Positions 7,401 through 17,326 of a DNA stretch of 49,509 nucleotides are shown here, in pieces. How positions within the stretch are numbered: the stretch's first letter is position 1; every line of letters begins with the position of its first letter. A model generated the notes under the pieces. The model made no database searches, was not told the origin of the DNA, and saw only the letters and a list, made by a program, of their open reading frames with translations. This stretch comes from Miltoncostaeales bacterium (GTDB taxonomy: Bacteria; Actinomycetota; Thermoleophilia; Miltoncostaeales; Miltoncostaeaceae): assembly GCA_030833665.1 (NCBI GenBank), contig JAURGT010000012.1, positions 1 to 49,509 on the forward strand, read 5' to 3'. Made by a program: the position numbers and the translations under genes.

Positions 7401-8953
7401 GGGTGATGCCCCCAGCAGGGCTGCCCGATGCCTTCCTCGAGCCCGCACCGCGGGCGCTCGAGGGCCTTCTGGCCCGCTACGCGCGCACCCACGGCCCCTT
7501 CCGCGCCGCCGACGCCGCCAATCGCCTGGGCGCCTCGCCATCGCTCGTGGAGCAGACGCTCAGGCTGATGGAGGCAGAGGGCAGCCTGGTGCGCGGCCAG
7601 ATGCGCCCCGGCGGGAGCGGCGAGGAGTGGTGCGATCCCGAGGTGCTCCGCCGCCTGCGCCGCATGAGCATGGCGCGCCTGCGTCGCGAGGTGGAGCCCA
7701 CCGACCCGGAGGTGCTGGCGCGTTTCCTTCCCCAGTGGCAGCGCATCGACCGGCCGGACTCCCCGCCGGGGCCCGACGCCCTGCGCGACGTCATCTCGGG
7801 CCTGCAGGGAATCGCGCTGCCAGCCGCCCAGTGGGAGGGCGAGACATTCCCGCGGCGCCTCGGCTCGTACTCGCCGGCATGGCTCGACCAGCTGGCCGCG
7901 GCGGGCGAGATCACCTGGGTGGGCGCCGGATCGCTCGGGTCGGGGGGCGGCGGTCGGGTGGCCATCTACCTGCGAGAGGACGCCGCGGTATTCGGCCCGC
8001 CATCGGCGGATGCCACGCCGGAGGGCGACGCCGCCGACCACATGCGGAGCGCGCTGGCCATGGGTGCGCAGTTCCTCGACGACCTCATCGACATCGCCGA
8101 TGTGCCGCGCGAGGAGGCCGTGGCGTCGCTGTGGGCGCTCGTGTGGGCCGGCGAGGTGACCAACGATCTCTGGACGCCCCTGCGCTCAGGGCCCCGGGGC
8201 ACCCAGCGCGCGGCGTCGGCCCGTGCGCCACGCGGGCGCGCCTGGGGCCGCTCGGCGCGCATGCGCGGGGGACGCGCCGCGCTCACGGGCGGGCGCTGGG
8301 CGCTCACCGCACCACTCTTCGAGCGGGCCCCGTCGGTGGCCGACCAGCGCAGGGCACTGGCCGAGATCCTCCTCGACCGCCACGGCATCGTCACCCGCGG
8401 GGCAGTGATGGGCGAGGGCATACCCGGGGGCTTCAGCGCCGTGTACCCGGACCTCGGCCAGATGGAGACCCTGGGCCTCTGTCGTCGCGGATACTTCGTG
8501 GAGGGGCTCGGCGGCGCGCAGTTCGCGCTGCCCGGTGCCATCGACCGCCTGCGCGACCTGCGCGTGGACCGCCTCGAGGGCGACGAGCCCGACGTGCTCA
8601 TCATCGGGGCTGCTGACCCCGCCCAGCCCTACGGCGCGGCCCTGCCGTGGCCGAAGCGCGAGGGCGCGCGCTCGCCGTCGCGAGTGTTCGGGGCGCAGGT
8701 GGTGTTGGCCGACGGCGTTCCCATCGCCCACGTGGAGCGCGGCGGGCGCACCATGACCACCCTCGTGGATCCCGGCCACCCGTTCCTCGAGCCCGGCCTG
8801 CGCGCCCTGGCGCAGTGGGCCATGGCCGACCGCGCGCGGCGCCTGCGCATCGAGCGCATCGACGGAGGGCCGGCGGCCGACTCTGCCGCTGCCCCCGCCC
8901 TGGAGCGCGCGGGGTTCCGGGCCGGCTACCGGGGCATGGAGGCCGGCGAGTAA
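4439..8953 (+). CDS. lhr: Lhr-family ATP-dependent DNA helicase
   Basis: A 1504-aa superfamily 2 helicase, the usual length for bacterial full-length Lhr. Walker A APTGSGKT lies near residues 49-56, DEIH at about 181-184 and the SAT motif (GLSATQRP) near 215. The second RecA domain has IFVNNRRSAERL and ends with QRVGRAGHR. These are followed by the winged-helix and Lhr-specific core, then a long C-terminal region containing further helix-turn-helix-like parts. Lhr is a 3'-5' single-strand translocase and RNA:DNA helicase tied to DNA repair. Its stop overlaps the nei start by one base (TAATG); lhr-nei adjacency is also known in mycobacteria (Rv3296-Rv3297). GTG start chosen from the promoter spacing and N-terminal homology. 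Confidence 0.95.
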   Translation: MTTAPAPDVLAPFHPAVADWFARAFEGPTPPQVLGWPHIAAGEHTLIVAPTGSGKTLAAFLWGLNQIASARLAGDSQREAPATVTEAGRILYISPLKALNYDVERNLRGPLAGIAESARRIGLEPPEITVGVRTGDTPQAERQRMLRNPPDILITTPESLYLLLTSKGEEILRGVTGVIVDEIHAMAGTKRGSHLALSMERLEQVAEQPIQRIGLSATQRPLSEIARFLGGQDDEGAPRPVSLVDAGRVKELDLEVIVPVDDMRDMAEPGRGPEDGGGQDLLDVIGGGSTRRSIWPAMYPALLELVKAHRSTLIFVNNRRSAERLALRLNELAEEEVARAHHGSLAREQRTIIEEDLKAGRIPALVATSSLELGVDMGAVDLVIQVESPRSVARGIQRVGRAGHRIDVPSSGRIFPKYRGDLLECAAVVERMREGAIEETHVPRLPLDVLAQQVVAMVSGDEPMAVDDVLATARRSYPFADLSRDQLEGVLDMLAGRYPSDEFAELKPRVVWDRAEGTLRGRDGVRRLAVENAGTIPDRGLFGVFLADGRTRVGELDEEMVYEARAGQAFMLGASTWRIEQITRDRVLVSPAPGAPGAVPFWRGEGVGRPYELGAAVGRMARDIAAADPAEATERLKADSRFDDRAAANLIQYVRDQVEATGTVPSDIGIVVERFRDEIGDWRLCVLSPFGARVHAPWALAIQARLREATGTDPHVIWSDDGIACHVVDGDTLPPTDVLLPDAADVEDLILGELGGTALFGSRFRENASRALLIPRRHPGRRTPLWQQRLKASSLLEVARRFGSFPVILETYRECLNDWFDMPALRDLLGRIASREVAVTEVETDSASPFAGALLFEYVASYMYDDDTPAAERRAQALALDRDLLRELLGQDELRELIDPDALDDLEADLQGLNPERAARGADGVHDLLRRLGDLSEDEIGRRVEQAEALPALLDQLERERRAARARVAGEDRLIAAEDAGRYRDGLGVMPPAGLPDAFLEPAPRALEGLLARYARTHGPFRAADAANRLGASPSLVEQTLRLMEAEGSLVRGQMRPGGSGEEWCDPEVLRRLRRMSMARLRREVEPTDPEVLARFLPQWQRIDRPDSPPGPDALRDVISGLQGIALPAAQWEGETFPRRLGSYSPAWLDQLAAAGEITWVGAGSLGSGGGGRVAIYLREDAAVFGPPSADATPEGDAADHMRSALAMGAQFLDDLIDIADVPREEAVASLWALVWAGEVTNDLWTPLRSGPRGTQRAASARAPRGRAWGRSARMRGGRAALTGGRWALTAPLFERAPSVADQRRALAEILLDRHGIVTRGAVMGEGIPGGFSAVYPDLGQMETLGLCRRGYFVEGLGGAQFALPGAIDRLRDLRVDRLEGDEPDVLIIGAADPAQPYGAALPWPKREGARSPSRVFGAQVVLADGVPIAHVERGGRTMTTLVDPGHPFLEPGLRALAQWAMADRARRLRIERIDGGPAADSAAAPALERAGFRAGYRGMEAGE

Positions 8954-9756
8954 TGCCCGAGGGGCAGGTGAGCCACCGCAACGCCATCGTGCTCACCCGG
9001 GCGATCGCGGGCAGCCCGCTGGTGCGGGTAGAGGTGACCGAGCCGCGACTCGCTCCGCAGCGCATCGACGAGCGCCTGATGGGAGACGTGCTCGAGCACA
9101 TGGAGGCGCGTGGCAAGCACCATCTGTTCCGGTTCCGCAGCGGACGGGTGCTGCACTCGCACCTGCGCATGGGCGGGGTGTGGCGCACCTATGCAGCGGA
9201 CGCCGACATCCCCCAGCGCGGCCTGTGGCTGGCGCTCGGCACCACCGAGGCCGTGGTGGCGCAGTACCGCGGGCCGGACCTCGCACTGCTCGAGCCCGGC
9301 GAGCCCATGCCGCGCATCGACGCGCTCGGGCCAGACCTGCTGGCCGATGACGCCGACCCTGCAGCCATCGGCCTGCGCCTCCTCGCCATCGAGCCCACGC
9401 GCCCGGTGGGCGATGCGGTGATGGACCAGCGGGTGATGAGCGGGATCGGCAACGTCTACAAGAGCGAGACGCTCTTCCTCGCGGGCGTCGACCCCTGGCG
9501 GCAGGTGGGCAGCCTCACCCGGGAGGAGGCGGAGTCGATCGGGGTCATCGGATCGGAGCTGCTGGCCACCGGCGTGCGTGACCGGGGGCGCATCCGCACC
9601 TACCGCCCCCCGCTCGGCACCGCGCGTCCGGGCGAGCGCACGTGGGTGTACGGCCGCAGGGGGCGGCCCTGCCGCAGGTGCGGGGCGCCGGTACGCTCAT
9701 GCGGGCAGGGCGATGCCAACCGCACCACGTACTGGTGCCCCGGCTGCCAGGAGTGA
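8953..9756 (+). CDS. nei: Fpg/Nei-family DNA glycosylase (endonuclease VIII-like)
   Basis: A 267-aa base-excision repair glycosylase/AP lyase. It begins MPEGQ, giving the catalytic N-terminal Pro2 and Glu3 after Met removal. Other marks are the Lys in GKHHLFRF, the H2TH region with VMSGIGNVYKSE, and a C-terminal zinc finger (CRRCG, CPGC; about residues 238-266) carrying Arg in NRTTYWC. The GQVSHR start resembles actinobacterial Nei rather than Fpg. Its reading frame is open far upstream inside lhr, but the ATG at 8953 gives the required N-terminal Pro. Part of the lhr-nei-TMEM175 operon. Confidence 0.93.
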   Translation: MPEGQVSHRNAIVLTRAIAGSPLVRVEVTEPRLAPQRIDERLMGDVLEHMEARGKHHLFRFRSGRVLHSHLRMGGVWRTYAADADIPQRGLWLALGTTEAVVAQYRGPDLALLEPGEPMPRIDALGPDLLADDADPAAIGLRLLAIEPTRPVGDAVMDQRVMSGIGNVYKSETLFLAGVDPWRQVGSLTREEAESIGVIGSELLATGVRDRGRIRTYRPPLGTARPGERTWVYGRRGRPCRRCGAPVRSCGQGDANRTTYWCPGCQE

Positions 9757-9760
9757 TGCC

Positions 9761-10339
9761 GTGAGCGTTCCCATGATCCCCATCAGCAGCAAGCGGCTGG
9801 AGTTCTTCTCGGACGCCGTGCTCGCCGTGGCCATCACGCTGATGGTGCTGCGCATCACGCCCCCGATCGCGAGCGGCGGCGAGACGCTGGGCGAGGCCTT
9901 CTGGTCGGACACCGTCCCCCAGATCCTCTACTTCCTGGTCACCTTCGCGGTCATCGTGAGCTTCTGGGTCGGCCACCACGATGTCTTCGCGAAGATGGGC
10001 CCGGAGGCGTCGCGTCGGGTGGTGTCCGCGAACATGGTGTTCCTCGCGCTCATCTGCCTCCTTCCCTTCGGGCTCGAGTTCTTCTCCGATGAGCCCTCAT
10101 CGGTGCTCACCACGGCCGTCTACGCCGGCCTCCTGGCGCTCAGCAGCCTCGCGATGACCTGGCTGCAGTGGGTGGCGGTGGACGACCACAGCCTGGACGG
10201 CATCGGCCGCGCCGTGGTGTTCGTGCTGGCCATCCCACTCGCGCCCCTCATCGGCGGCTTCTCGCCGCTCATCTGGATGCTCAACTGGCCCGTCACGAAC
10301 TACTTCGACCGCACATACCCCGGGGGCAGGCGCGCCTGA
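9761..10339 (+). CDS. TMEM175/DUF1211-family potassium channel-like protein
   Basis: A 192-aa protein with the TMEM175 signature RLEFFSDAVLAVAITLMVL in its first helix (about 12-30), plus five more hydrophobic segments. That matches the six-helix bacterial TMEM175 proteins, which form tetrameric K+-leak channels. The GTG at 9761 is preferred because AGGAG (9749-9753) lies 7 bases upstream; the ATG at 9773 is a second option. It follows nei after 4 bases. Its stop abuts the BrkB-like gene's convergent stop with no base between (TGATCA). Confidence 0.85.
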   Translation: MSVPMIPISSKRLEFFSDAVLAVAITLMVLRITPPIASGGETLGEAFWSDTVPQILYFLVTFAVIVSFWVGHHDVFAKMGPEASRRVVSANMVFLALICLLPFGLEFFSDEPSSVLTTAVYAGLLALSSLAMTWLQWVAVDDHSLDGIGRAVVFVLAIPLAPLIGGFSPLIWMLNWPVTNYFDRTYPGGRRA

Positions 10340-11200
10340 TCAGGCGGGGGCGGGCTCTCCATCATCCTCATCGGCGGCGGCGAGTTGCGCGGACGTCTCA
10401 CCGCCGATGAGGATGGCCAGGCCGGTGAGGTAGAGGAACACCAGGAAGATCACCACGGCGCCGAGGCTGCCGTACACGCGGTTGTACGACCCGAAGTTAT
10501 CCACGTAGAGCCGGAAGAGGCTCGCGACGATGATCCAGCCGATCACGCCCACCACGGCGCCGGGCACCGCGTGACGGGTGTGAGCGGCGGCATCGTTCGG
10601 GGCGTAGCGGTACAGCAGCACGAGGAACCCCCAGAAGATCGCCGCGCCGGCGACGGCCACGCCCACCTGCACGAGTACCTGCGTCGCCGCGCCTGCGCCG
10701 AGCTGCTCGGCCACCCACTGCAGAATGGGCGGGCCAACGACCGACAGCAGCGTGGCCACCACGAACACCAGCGCGGTGATGACCGCCGTGACGATGGCGC
10801 GTGCCTTGCCGCGCAGCCACGGGCGGTGGGGACGCTCGAACGCGTCATCGAGCCCGTCGGTGATGGACCCGGCCACGTTGCCCGCGAGCCAGAGGCCGAT
10901 GAGCAGACCCAGCACGAGGAAGATGATCGACTGACCGGTACTCGACGATGCCGACTGCAGCAGGTCGTCGAGGAAATCCGCCAGCTGATCGGGGATCGTC
11001 CCGCGCGCCCTGTCGATGAGCCCCGAGTAGGCCGACGGGCTCGCCACCAGGCCGATGATCGAGATGAGCACGAAGGCGAACGGGATGGAGGCCAGGAAGG
11101 CCACGTAGGCGAACTGGCTCGCCCGGGCCATCTGGGAGTGCCGGATCACACGGTCGGTGACCGCTTTCGTGAGCCCCCAGAGGCGCCCGAACGCGGTCAT
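10340..11200 (-). CDS. YihY/BrkB-family inner-membrane protein
   Basis: A 286-aa protein with the family pattern: an N-terminal cytoplasmic helix, AYVAFLASIPFAFVLISIIG as first membrane helix, then about five more. It also has the conserved NVAGSITDGLDDAFE and YRYAPN segments. The C-terminus is acidic (AADEDDGEPAPA). The family has been labelled 'ribonuclease BN' or 'virulence factor BrkB', but its biochemical role is not settled. It is the last gene of the probable ppk / small unknown / brkB-like operon, 21 bases after the upstream stop. Confidence 0.85.
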   Translation of the reverse strand: MTAFGRLWGLTKAVTDRVIRHSQMARASQFAYVAFLASIPFAFVLISIIGLVASPSAYSGLIDRARGTIPDQLADFLDDLLQSASSSTGQSIIFLVLGLLIGLWLAGNVAGSITDGLDDAFERPHRPWLRGKARAIVTAVITALVFVVATLLSVVGPPILQWVAEQLGAGAATQVLVQVGVAVAGAAIFWGFLVLLYRYAPNDAAAHTRHAVPGAVVGVIGWIIVASLFRLYVDNFGSYNRVYGSLGAVVIFLVFLYLTGLAILIGGETSAQLAAADEDDGEPAPA

Positions 11201-11221
11201 GGCTCCGTGCGGGGCGGGCGC

Positions 11222-11545
11222 CTAGCGGCTCTGCGAGAGCAGCACCGCGAGGTCGGCATACGAGAGCCCCTCGGCGGTCGGCGGCAGCCCCAGGTCGTGC
11301 TCGAGCGCGGCGGCCAGCGCGCGGGCGCGCGACAGCACGCTGTTGTGCACCGGCTGCCCCGGAGCGGCATCGGCGATGCGCTTGGCCTCGTTCCTCAATT
11401 GGTTGAGGTCGGCGGCTGGCGAGTTGAAGGTGGGGCGGCTTCCCGGCGACCAGTTGGCGCCGGTGGCATCGTCTCCCCCGGCCTCGGCGGTGACGCCGTC
11501 CGGGGCCTCGGTGGTCTCTGCGTTCTCAGTGCTCACGTCGCGCAC
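11222..11545 (-). CDS. Hypothetical protein, 107 aa
   Basis: No family recognised. The first 45 residues are acidic and probably disordered (Glu/Thr/Ala/Gly-rich). The rest looks helical: LNQLRNEAKRIADAAPGQ, then VLSRARALAAALEHDLGLP and a short end. Start is either GTG at 11545 or GTG at 11536 (VSTENAE). It lies 19 bases after the ppk stop and 21 before the BrkB-like gene, so it is most likely co-transcribed. Confidence 0.6.
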   Translation of the reverse strand: MRDVSTENAETTEAPDGVTAEAGGDDATGANWSPGSRPTFNSPAADLNQLRNEAKRIADAAPGQPVHNSVLSRARALAAALEHDLGLPPTAEGLSYADLAVLLSQSR

Positions 11546-11564
11546 GATAGCGCGTGCGCGGCCG

Positions 11565-13658
<2,094 letters not shown>

Positions 13659-13700
13659 CGGGCTATGAAAGCCTGTTTTTCCCGACGCTTCCAGCCCGAA

Positions 13701-13722
13701 CGCGGTTTCCGCAACAACCGCG
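13701..13722 (-). terminator. Stem-loop between the S8 protease and ppk
   Basis: CGCGGTT (13701-13707) pairs perfectly with AACCGCG (13716-13722) across an 8-base loop, just after the protease stop on the reverse strand. There is no T-run, so it may be a weak terminator or an RNA-stability element. Confidence 0.35.
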
Positions 13723-13733
13723 AAACGCAGCGC

Positions 13734-15230
13734 TCAGCCGGTCGCGGTGCCCGTTCCCCCGCTGCCGGCGACGCCGCCGCGCGAGCCCGTAGCGCCCCCT
13801 GGGGACGTTCCGGTGGTGCCTCCGGTGGTGCCGGAGGTGGCCCCGTCCCTCGTGACGGTGGCCGTCACGAGGTAGCGAGGGCGCACCAGGCGCTGGGCGC
13901 CCGCCAGGCGCACCTCGAGCAGGTACTCGCCCTCCTGCGGCGCCCGGAACGTGAGGGTCTCCGCCCGACCCTTGTTCACCGCACCGGCAAGCAGCCACTT
14001 GCGCGCGAACTTCGCGCCCTGCCGGTAGAGCGGGGTCCCAGGCCTCCAGAGGTAGAGATCGACATCGTTGCCAGACTGCACCGTGGCCTCGGCCGTGAGC
14101 TGCTGGCCCTTCTTGATGTAGACGACCGAGTAGTCACGCAGGTCGGCCCAGGTGCGAAGCCGCCCCTTGCGCTGCCCATATGAATAGCCGCGGGGCACGA
14201 GGGGCCTGAGGCTGCGGGCGCCCGGGGCATCGTCGTCGGGCTCGGTGGTGTCGAGCCAGGGCGCCTTGGCGGCGAGCGCTCGGGGCAGGTCGACCACGCC
14301 CGACCCGCGTGCGCGGTCGAGGCCACCCGCCGCGGTGCGCGCGGTGGACATGATGATCTCGGTGAGTTGGTCGGCCGTGAGCGACGGCCGTGCGGCCAGC
14401 AGGCGTGCCGCCACGCCGGTCACCACCGCGGCGGCCATCGAGGTGCCGCTGCGGGTCTCGAAGCGCTGGCCGCCCTCGGGGCCGCGCGCGCTGCCGACCA
14501 CGATGTCGCGACCGGGTGCTGCAACGGCCACATGCATGCCGCGCGTGCTCTCGGGCAGGGCGTTGCCGGCCTCGTCGGTGGCCCCGACCGCCAGCACGTG
14601 GCGGTATGCGCCCGGGTACTCGCACTGGGTGATGCCCACCACCCCGCAGGTGTCCTTGCCGCTGTTGCCGCTGGCGGCCACGACGAGGATGCCCGCGCGC
14701 ACCGCGGCGTTGATGGCGTCCTGTTCCACCTTCGATCGCGATGAGCCCTGCAGGCTCAGGTTGATGATCCGCACCCGCTGGCTGACGGCGTAGTAGATGC
14801 CCTCGGCCACGGCCTGCGCCGACGTCTGCCCGGTGGGGCCGGCGATCTGCACGGGGAGGATCGTCACGCCCGGATTGACCTCGGGACCCGACGCCACGGT
14901 GGCGATGATCCCGGCCACCACGGTGCCGTGGCCCTGGGTGTCCACCAGCGGGTCTCCGCCCGCGAAGGCAAACGACTTCGCGCGCGTGGTGTCCACGCGG
15001 TTCACGAGGCCGGCGGCCTGCGGGGCAACGCCGGTGTCCAGCACTGCCACGACCGGCGGCTTGTTGTAGATGCGGCTGGCGGGCGTCCAGCGGATGGCGC
15101 GCAGCCACGCCTGCCCGGTGAGGGCCTGGACGTCCTGGTCGAATACCGGGGTCTGCGACTCGCGGGCGGTCTCGCGCGCGCGAACGGGCGCGATCATGGC
15201 CGGCGGCGGGGCTGCGTGCACGGCGATCAC
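13734..15230 (-). CDS. Subtilisin-like S8 serine protease with pre-peptidase-type C-terminal domain
   Basis: A 498-aa S8 protease with the triad Asp65 (VAVLDTG), His101 (QGHGT) and Ser264 (SGTSMAAAV), plus the oxyanion Asn189 (ASGNS). After the catalytic domain comes a beta-rich region (DYSVVYIKKGQQ, NDVDLYLWRPGT, GEYLLEVRLAG) resembling PPC domains of secreted proteases. A Gly/Thr/Ser tail ends the protein. The GTG at 15230 overlaps the upstream stop (GTGA), implying translational coupling. Oddly, no signal peptide can be found from this start; the N-terminus is MIAVHAAPPPAMIAPVRARE. The longer open frame upstream only shadows the membrane-protein gene. Confidence 0.85.
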   Translation of the reverse strand: MIAVHAAPPPAMIAPVRARETARESQTPVFDQDVQALTGQAWLRAIRWTPASRIYNKPPVVAVLDTGVAPQAAGLVNRVDTTRAKSFAFAGGDPLVDTQGHGTVVAGIIATVASGPEVNPGVTILPVQIAGPTGQTSAQAVAEGIYYAVSQRVRIINLSLQGSSRSKVEQDAINAAVRAGILVVAASGNSGKDTCGVVGITQCEYPGAYRHVLAVGATDEAGNALPESTRGMHVAVAAPGRDIVVGSARGPEGGQRFETRSGTSMAAAVVTGVAARLLAARPSLTADQLTEIIMSTARTAAGGLDRARGSGVVDLPRALAAKAPWLDTTEPDDDAPGARSLRPLVPRGYSYGQRKGRLRTWADLRDYSVVYIKKGQQLTAEATVQSGNDVDLYLWRPGTPLYRQGAKFARKWLLAGAVNKGRAETLTFRAPQEGEYLLEVRLAGAQRLVRPRYLVTATVTRDGATSGTTGGTTGTSPGGATGSRGGVAGSGGTGTATG

Positions 15231-15598
15231 CGGCGCTTGGCCACCGCGACGAATACGAGCCCGGCGATGAGCAGGATGCCGATGATCACCGCCACGATCA
15301 CCCCGAGCCCGAGCAGCAGGGGGATGCCCACCACGATTGCCTGGGCCCCGCCGACGATGATGAGGGCGTCGCGCCCCAGACCGGCTGGCACGCGACTGAG
15401 CAGGCCCACCGAGAGGGCGAGCACGATCACGGCGCCGAGCAGCACCCACAGGAATGAGGGACCCCAGAAGAGCAGGAGCACCGCCTCGGCGGCCGCGAGC
15501 AGGATCGCCAGGAGCAGGCGCCTGCCCACCAGGGCACGGTGCCATCTCGCCCCTTCGCGGGGGGGTTCCTCTTCGATCACGATCTGCATTTCCGACAC
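15227..15598 (-). CDS. Small multi-pass membrane protein coupled to the S8 protease
   Basis: A 123-aa protein: a short acidic N-terminus (SEMQIVIEEEPPRE), a basic stretch, then about four hydrophobic segments (LLLAILLAAAEAVLLLFW, FLWVLLGAVIVLALSVGLL, DALIIVGGAQAIVVGIPLL and LGVIVAVIIGILLIAGLVF) and a basic end AKRR. No family recognised. The GTG at 15598 is chosen because TACCCT (15606-15611) lies exactly 7 bases upstream; ATG at 15589 is the alternative. Its stop overlaps the protease start by 4 bases, so the two are made together. Helping the signal-less protease reach the membrane is a possible role, but this is inference. Confidence 0.65.
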   Translation of the reverse strand: MSEMQIVIEEEPPREGARWHRALVGRRLLLAILLAAAEAVLLLFWGPSFLWVLLGAVIVLALSVGLLSRVPAGLGRDALIIVGGAQAIVVGIPLLLGLGVIVAVIIGILLIAGLVFVAVAKRR

Positions 15599-15605
15599 CG
15601 CGCCG

Positions 15606-15611
15606 AGGGTA
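15606..15611 (-). promoter_or_regulatory. -10 hexamer TACCCT for the membrane protein / S8 protease operon
   Basis: On the reverse strand TACCCT (TAnnnT) is 7 bases from the GTG at 15598, consistent with a leaderless mRNA. Confidence 0.45.
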
Positions 15612-15689
15612 ACAGCGAATGCCACGGCGACGGTCGCACCCGGGCGCGTCGGCACGGTGCCGGCGGCACCGCGTGCTTCACTACCCCGA

Positions 15690-16466
15690 ATGCGTCGCAC
15701 CGCCGTCCTCATTGCCACCGCATCGACCATCCTCGCCCTGCCGGTGGCCGGCCTGGCGAAGGGGCCCGCCATGCCATCCGAGGCCGAGCAGCAGGAGGCC
15801 GTGGCGCGCGTGGCCGCGCTGGGCGTGCCCATCTACGAGGCGGGCACCCAGGGCAAGTACATCGCCATCACGATGGACGATGGGCCCGGGCCCTATACGG
15901 CCAAGGTGATGGACGAGTTCAAGAAGTACGGCTTCCGGCCCACCTTCTTCGTGAACGGCAAGAAATTCGCGCAATGGAGCGACACCCTGCGTCGCGAGAG
16001 CCGGGAGGGCTCGGTGGGCGATCACACCTGGTCGCACCTCTACCTGCCCGACCTGCCGGTGTCCCGCCAGATCTCCGAGGTGTCGCGCAGCATGACCGCC
16101 TCGAGCAACATCACGGGTGACCGCGTGCAGCTGTTCCGGGCACCGTATGGATCGACCACCCTGTCGCTCAACGCGTGGCTCAAGGGCAAGGGCGTGCTGA
16201 ACGTTCTGTGGTCCACCGACAGCCGTGACTCCCTCGGCGCGAACCGCGAGGAGATCCTCAGGATCAGCAAGGCGGGCGTCAAGCCCGGGGCCATCATCCT
16301 CATGCATGAGAACCGCGGGCAGACCTACTGGGCGCTCAATCGCCTGCTGCCGTGGATCAAGAAGCGGGGCTTCAAGGTGGTCACGGTGCCCGAGCTCATC
16401 GCCCTGAACCCGCCCGACCTCGCCGCCGTCAAGCGCCGCGCCGGATCCGGCGTGGGCTTCCGCTAG
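15690..16466 (+). CDS. Secreted polysaccharide deacetylase (NodB domain)
   Basis: A 258-aa carbohydrate esterase family 4 protein. A signal peptide (residues 1-23, RRTAVLIATASTILALPVAGLA) precedes the NodB domain. Motif 1 is ITMDDGPGP with the catalytic and metal Asp pair. Motif 2 is DHTWSH with the metal His residues (usual form SHTxxH). Motif 3 is RAPYGS. LMHENRGQ supplies the late His. Such enzymes remove N-acetyl groups from peptidoglycan or other glycans outside the cell. The reading frame is open upstream, but the ATG at 15690 gives a proper signal peptide. The stop overlaps the convergent ispE stop. Confidence 0.88.
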   Translation: MRRTAVLIATASTILALPVAGLAKGPAMPSEAEQQEAVARVAALGVPIYEAGTQGKYIAITMDDGPGPYTAKVMDEFKKYGFRPTFFVNGKKFAQWSDTLRRESREGSVGDHTWSHLYLPDLPVSRQISEVSRSMTASSNITGDRVQLFRAPYGSTTLSLNAWLKGKGVLNVLWSTDSRDSLGANREEILRISKAGVKPGAIILMHENRGQTYWALNRLLPWIKKRGFKVVTVPELIALNPPDLAAVKRRAGSGVGFR

Positions 16467-17326
16467 GCCGGCTGGGCCGTGGCGCCGGGGAACCCGGCGC
16501 GCAGCACCTGCATGCCCGGCCGGGCGCCCGCGATGCGCGCGGCGAGTCCGTCCGCCGCGTCGGCGTCGGGAGCGATGGCGCACATCGCCGATCCGCTACC
16601 GCACAGCAGCGCGGGCGCCGCGCCGACCGCCTCGAGGTCCGCCTGCAGGACCTCGAGTGACGCATCGAGCGACCGCGCGGCGGCCCAGAGGTCGTTGCGG
16701 CACCAGGCCGCAAGGCCAGCGGCCGACTGCGGCACGGGCAGCTGGTCGTCGGGCGGCGGGGGCGGCAGCGCATCGAAGGCGGCGTACACGGCCGCAGTGG
16801 AGAGCCCGGAGCCCGGCGCGACGATCACGCACTCGAATGGTGGGGCATCGGCGGGGCGCAGTACCTCGCCGCGCCCGGTAGCCCACTGCGCGCCGCCCCG
16901 GATGAAGAAGGGCACGTCCGACCCCACGGCAGCTGCGGCGCGCTCGAGCCGCTCCGGGCCGAGGCCCAGGCCCAGCAGGCGATCGGCCGCCGTGAGCGTG
17001 GCGGCGGCGTCGCTGGAGCCGCCGCCGATGCCCGCCTGCGCCGGCAGCACCTTCCCGATGTCCACGGCGAGTGGCGGCAGGGCCTCCCCGGCCTCCGCCT
17101 CCAGCGCGTCGAGCGCCGCCCACGCGAGGTTGGCGGGGCCCTCGATGCCCGGGCAGGCGACCCAGCGCGCGTCGGCGCGGGCCACGGTCACGCGATCCGC
17201 CGGGCCCTGCAGCGCCACCATCAGGGTGGTGAGCGGGTGGTAGCCATCGCGGCGCACGGCACCCACCAGCAGCCGCAGGTTCACCTTGGGCGGCGCCTCG
17301 ACCGTGACAGACTCGCCGGTGCTCAT
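16463..17326 (-). CDS. ispE: 4-diphosphocytidyl-2-C-methyl-D-erythritol kinase
   Basis: A 287-aa GHMP kinase of the MEP isoprenoid pathway. It phosphorylates the 2-hydroxyl of CDP-methylerythritol with ATP. Visible: PPKVNLRL with Lys14 (family catalytic Lys), RRDGYHPLTTL, the ATP loop LPAQAGIGGGSSDAAA (94-109), and GSDVPFF with the catalytic Asp137. The C-terminal GHMP motif is LLCGSGSAMCA. The ATG overlaps the rsmA stop (ATGA), and rsmA-ispE order is conserved in actinobacteria. Confidence 0.95.
   Translation of the reverse strand: MSTGESVTVEAPPKVNLRLLVGAVRRDGYHPLTTLMVALQGPADRVTVARADARWVACPGIEGPANLAWAALDALEAEAGEALPPLAVDIGKVLPAQAGIGGGSSDAAATLTAADRLLGLGLGPERLERAAAAVGSDVPFFIRGGAQWATGRGEVLRPADAPPFECVIVAPGSGLSTAAVYAAFDALPPPPPDDQLPVPQSAAGLAAWCRNDLWAAARSLDASLEVLQADLEAVGAAPALLCGSGSAMCAIAPDADAADGLAARIAGARPGMQVLRAGFPGATAQPA

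Noticed and set aside
5885-8041. 718-aa open frame antisense to lhr
   Set aside because: Its composition mirrors lhr codons; no domain is visible, and long antisense frames are expected at this GC content.
15231-15545. 105-residue N-terminal extension of the S8 protease
   Set aside because: It shadows the membrane-protein gene; the GTGA overlap start is more credible.
14928-15689. Long N-terminal extension of the first deacetylase
   Set aside because: It runs antisense through the protease and membrane-protein genes and lacks homology; ATG 15690 gives a signal peptide.
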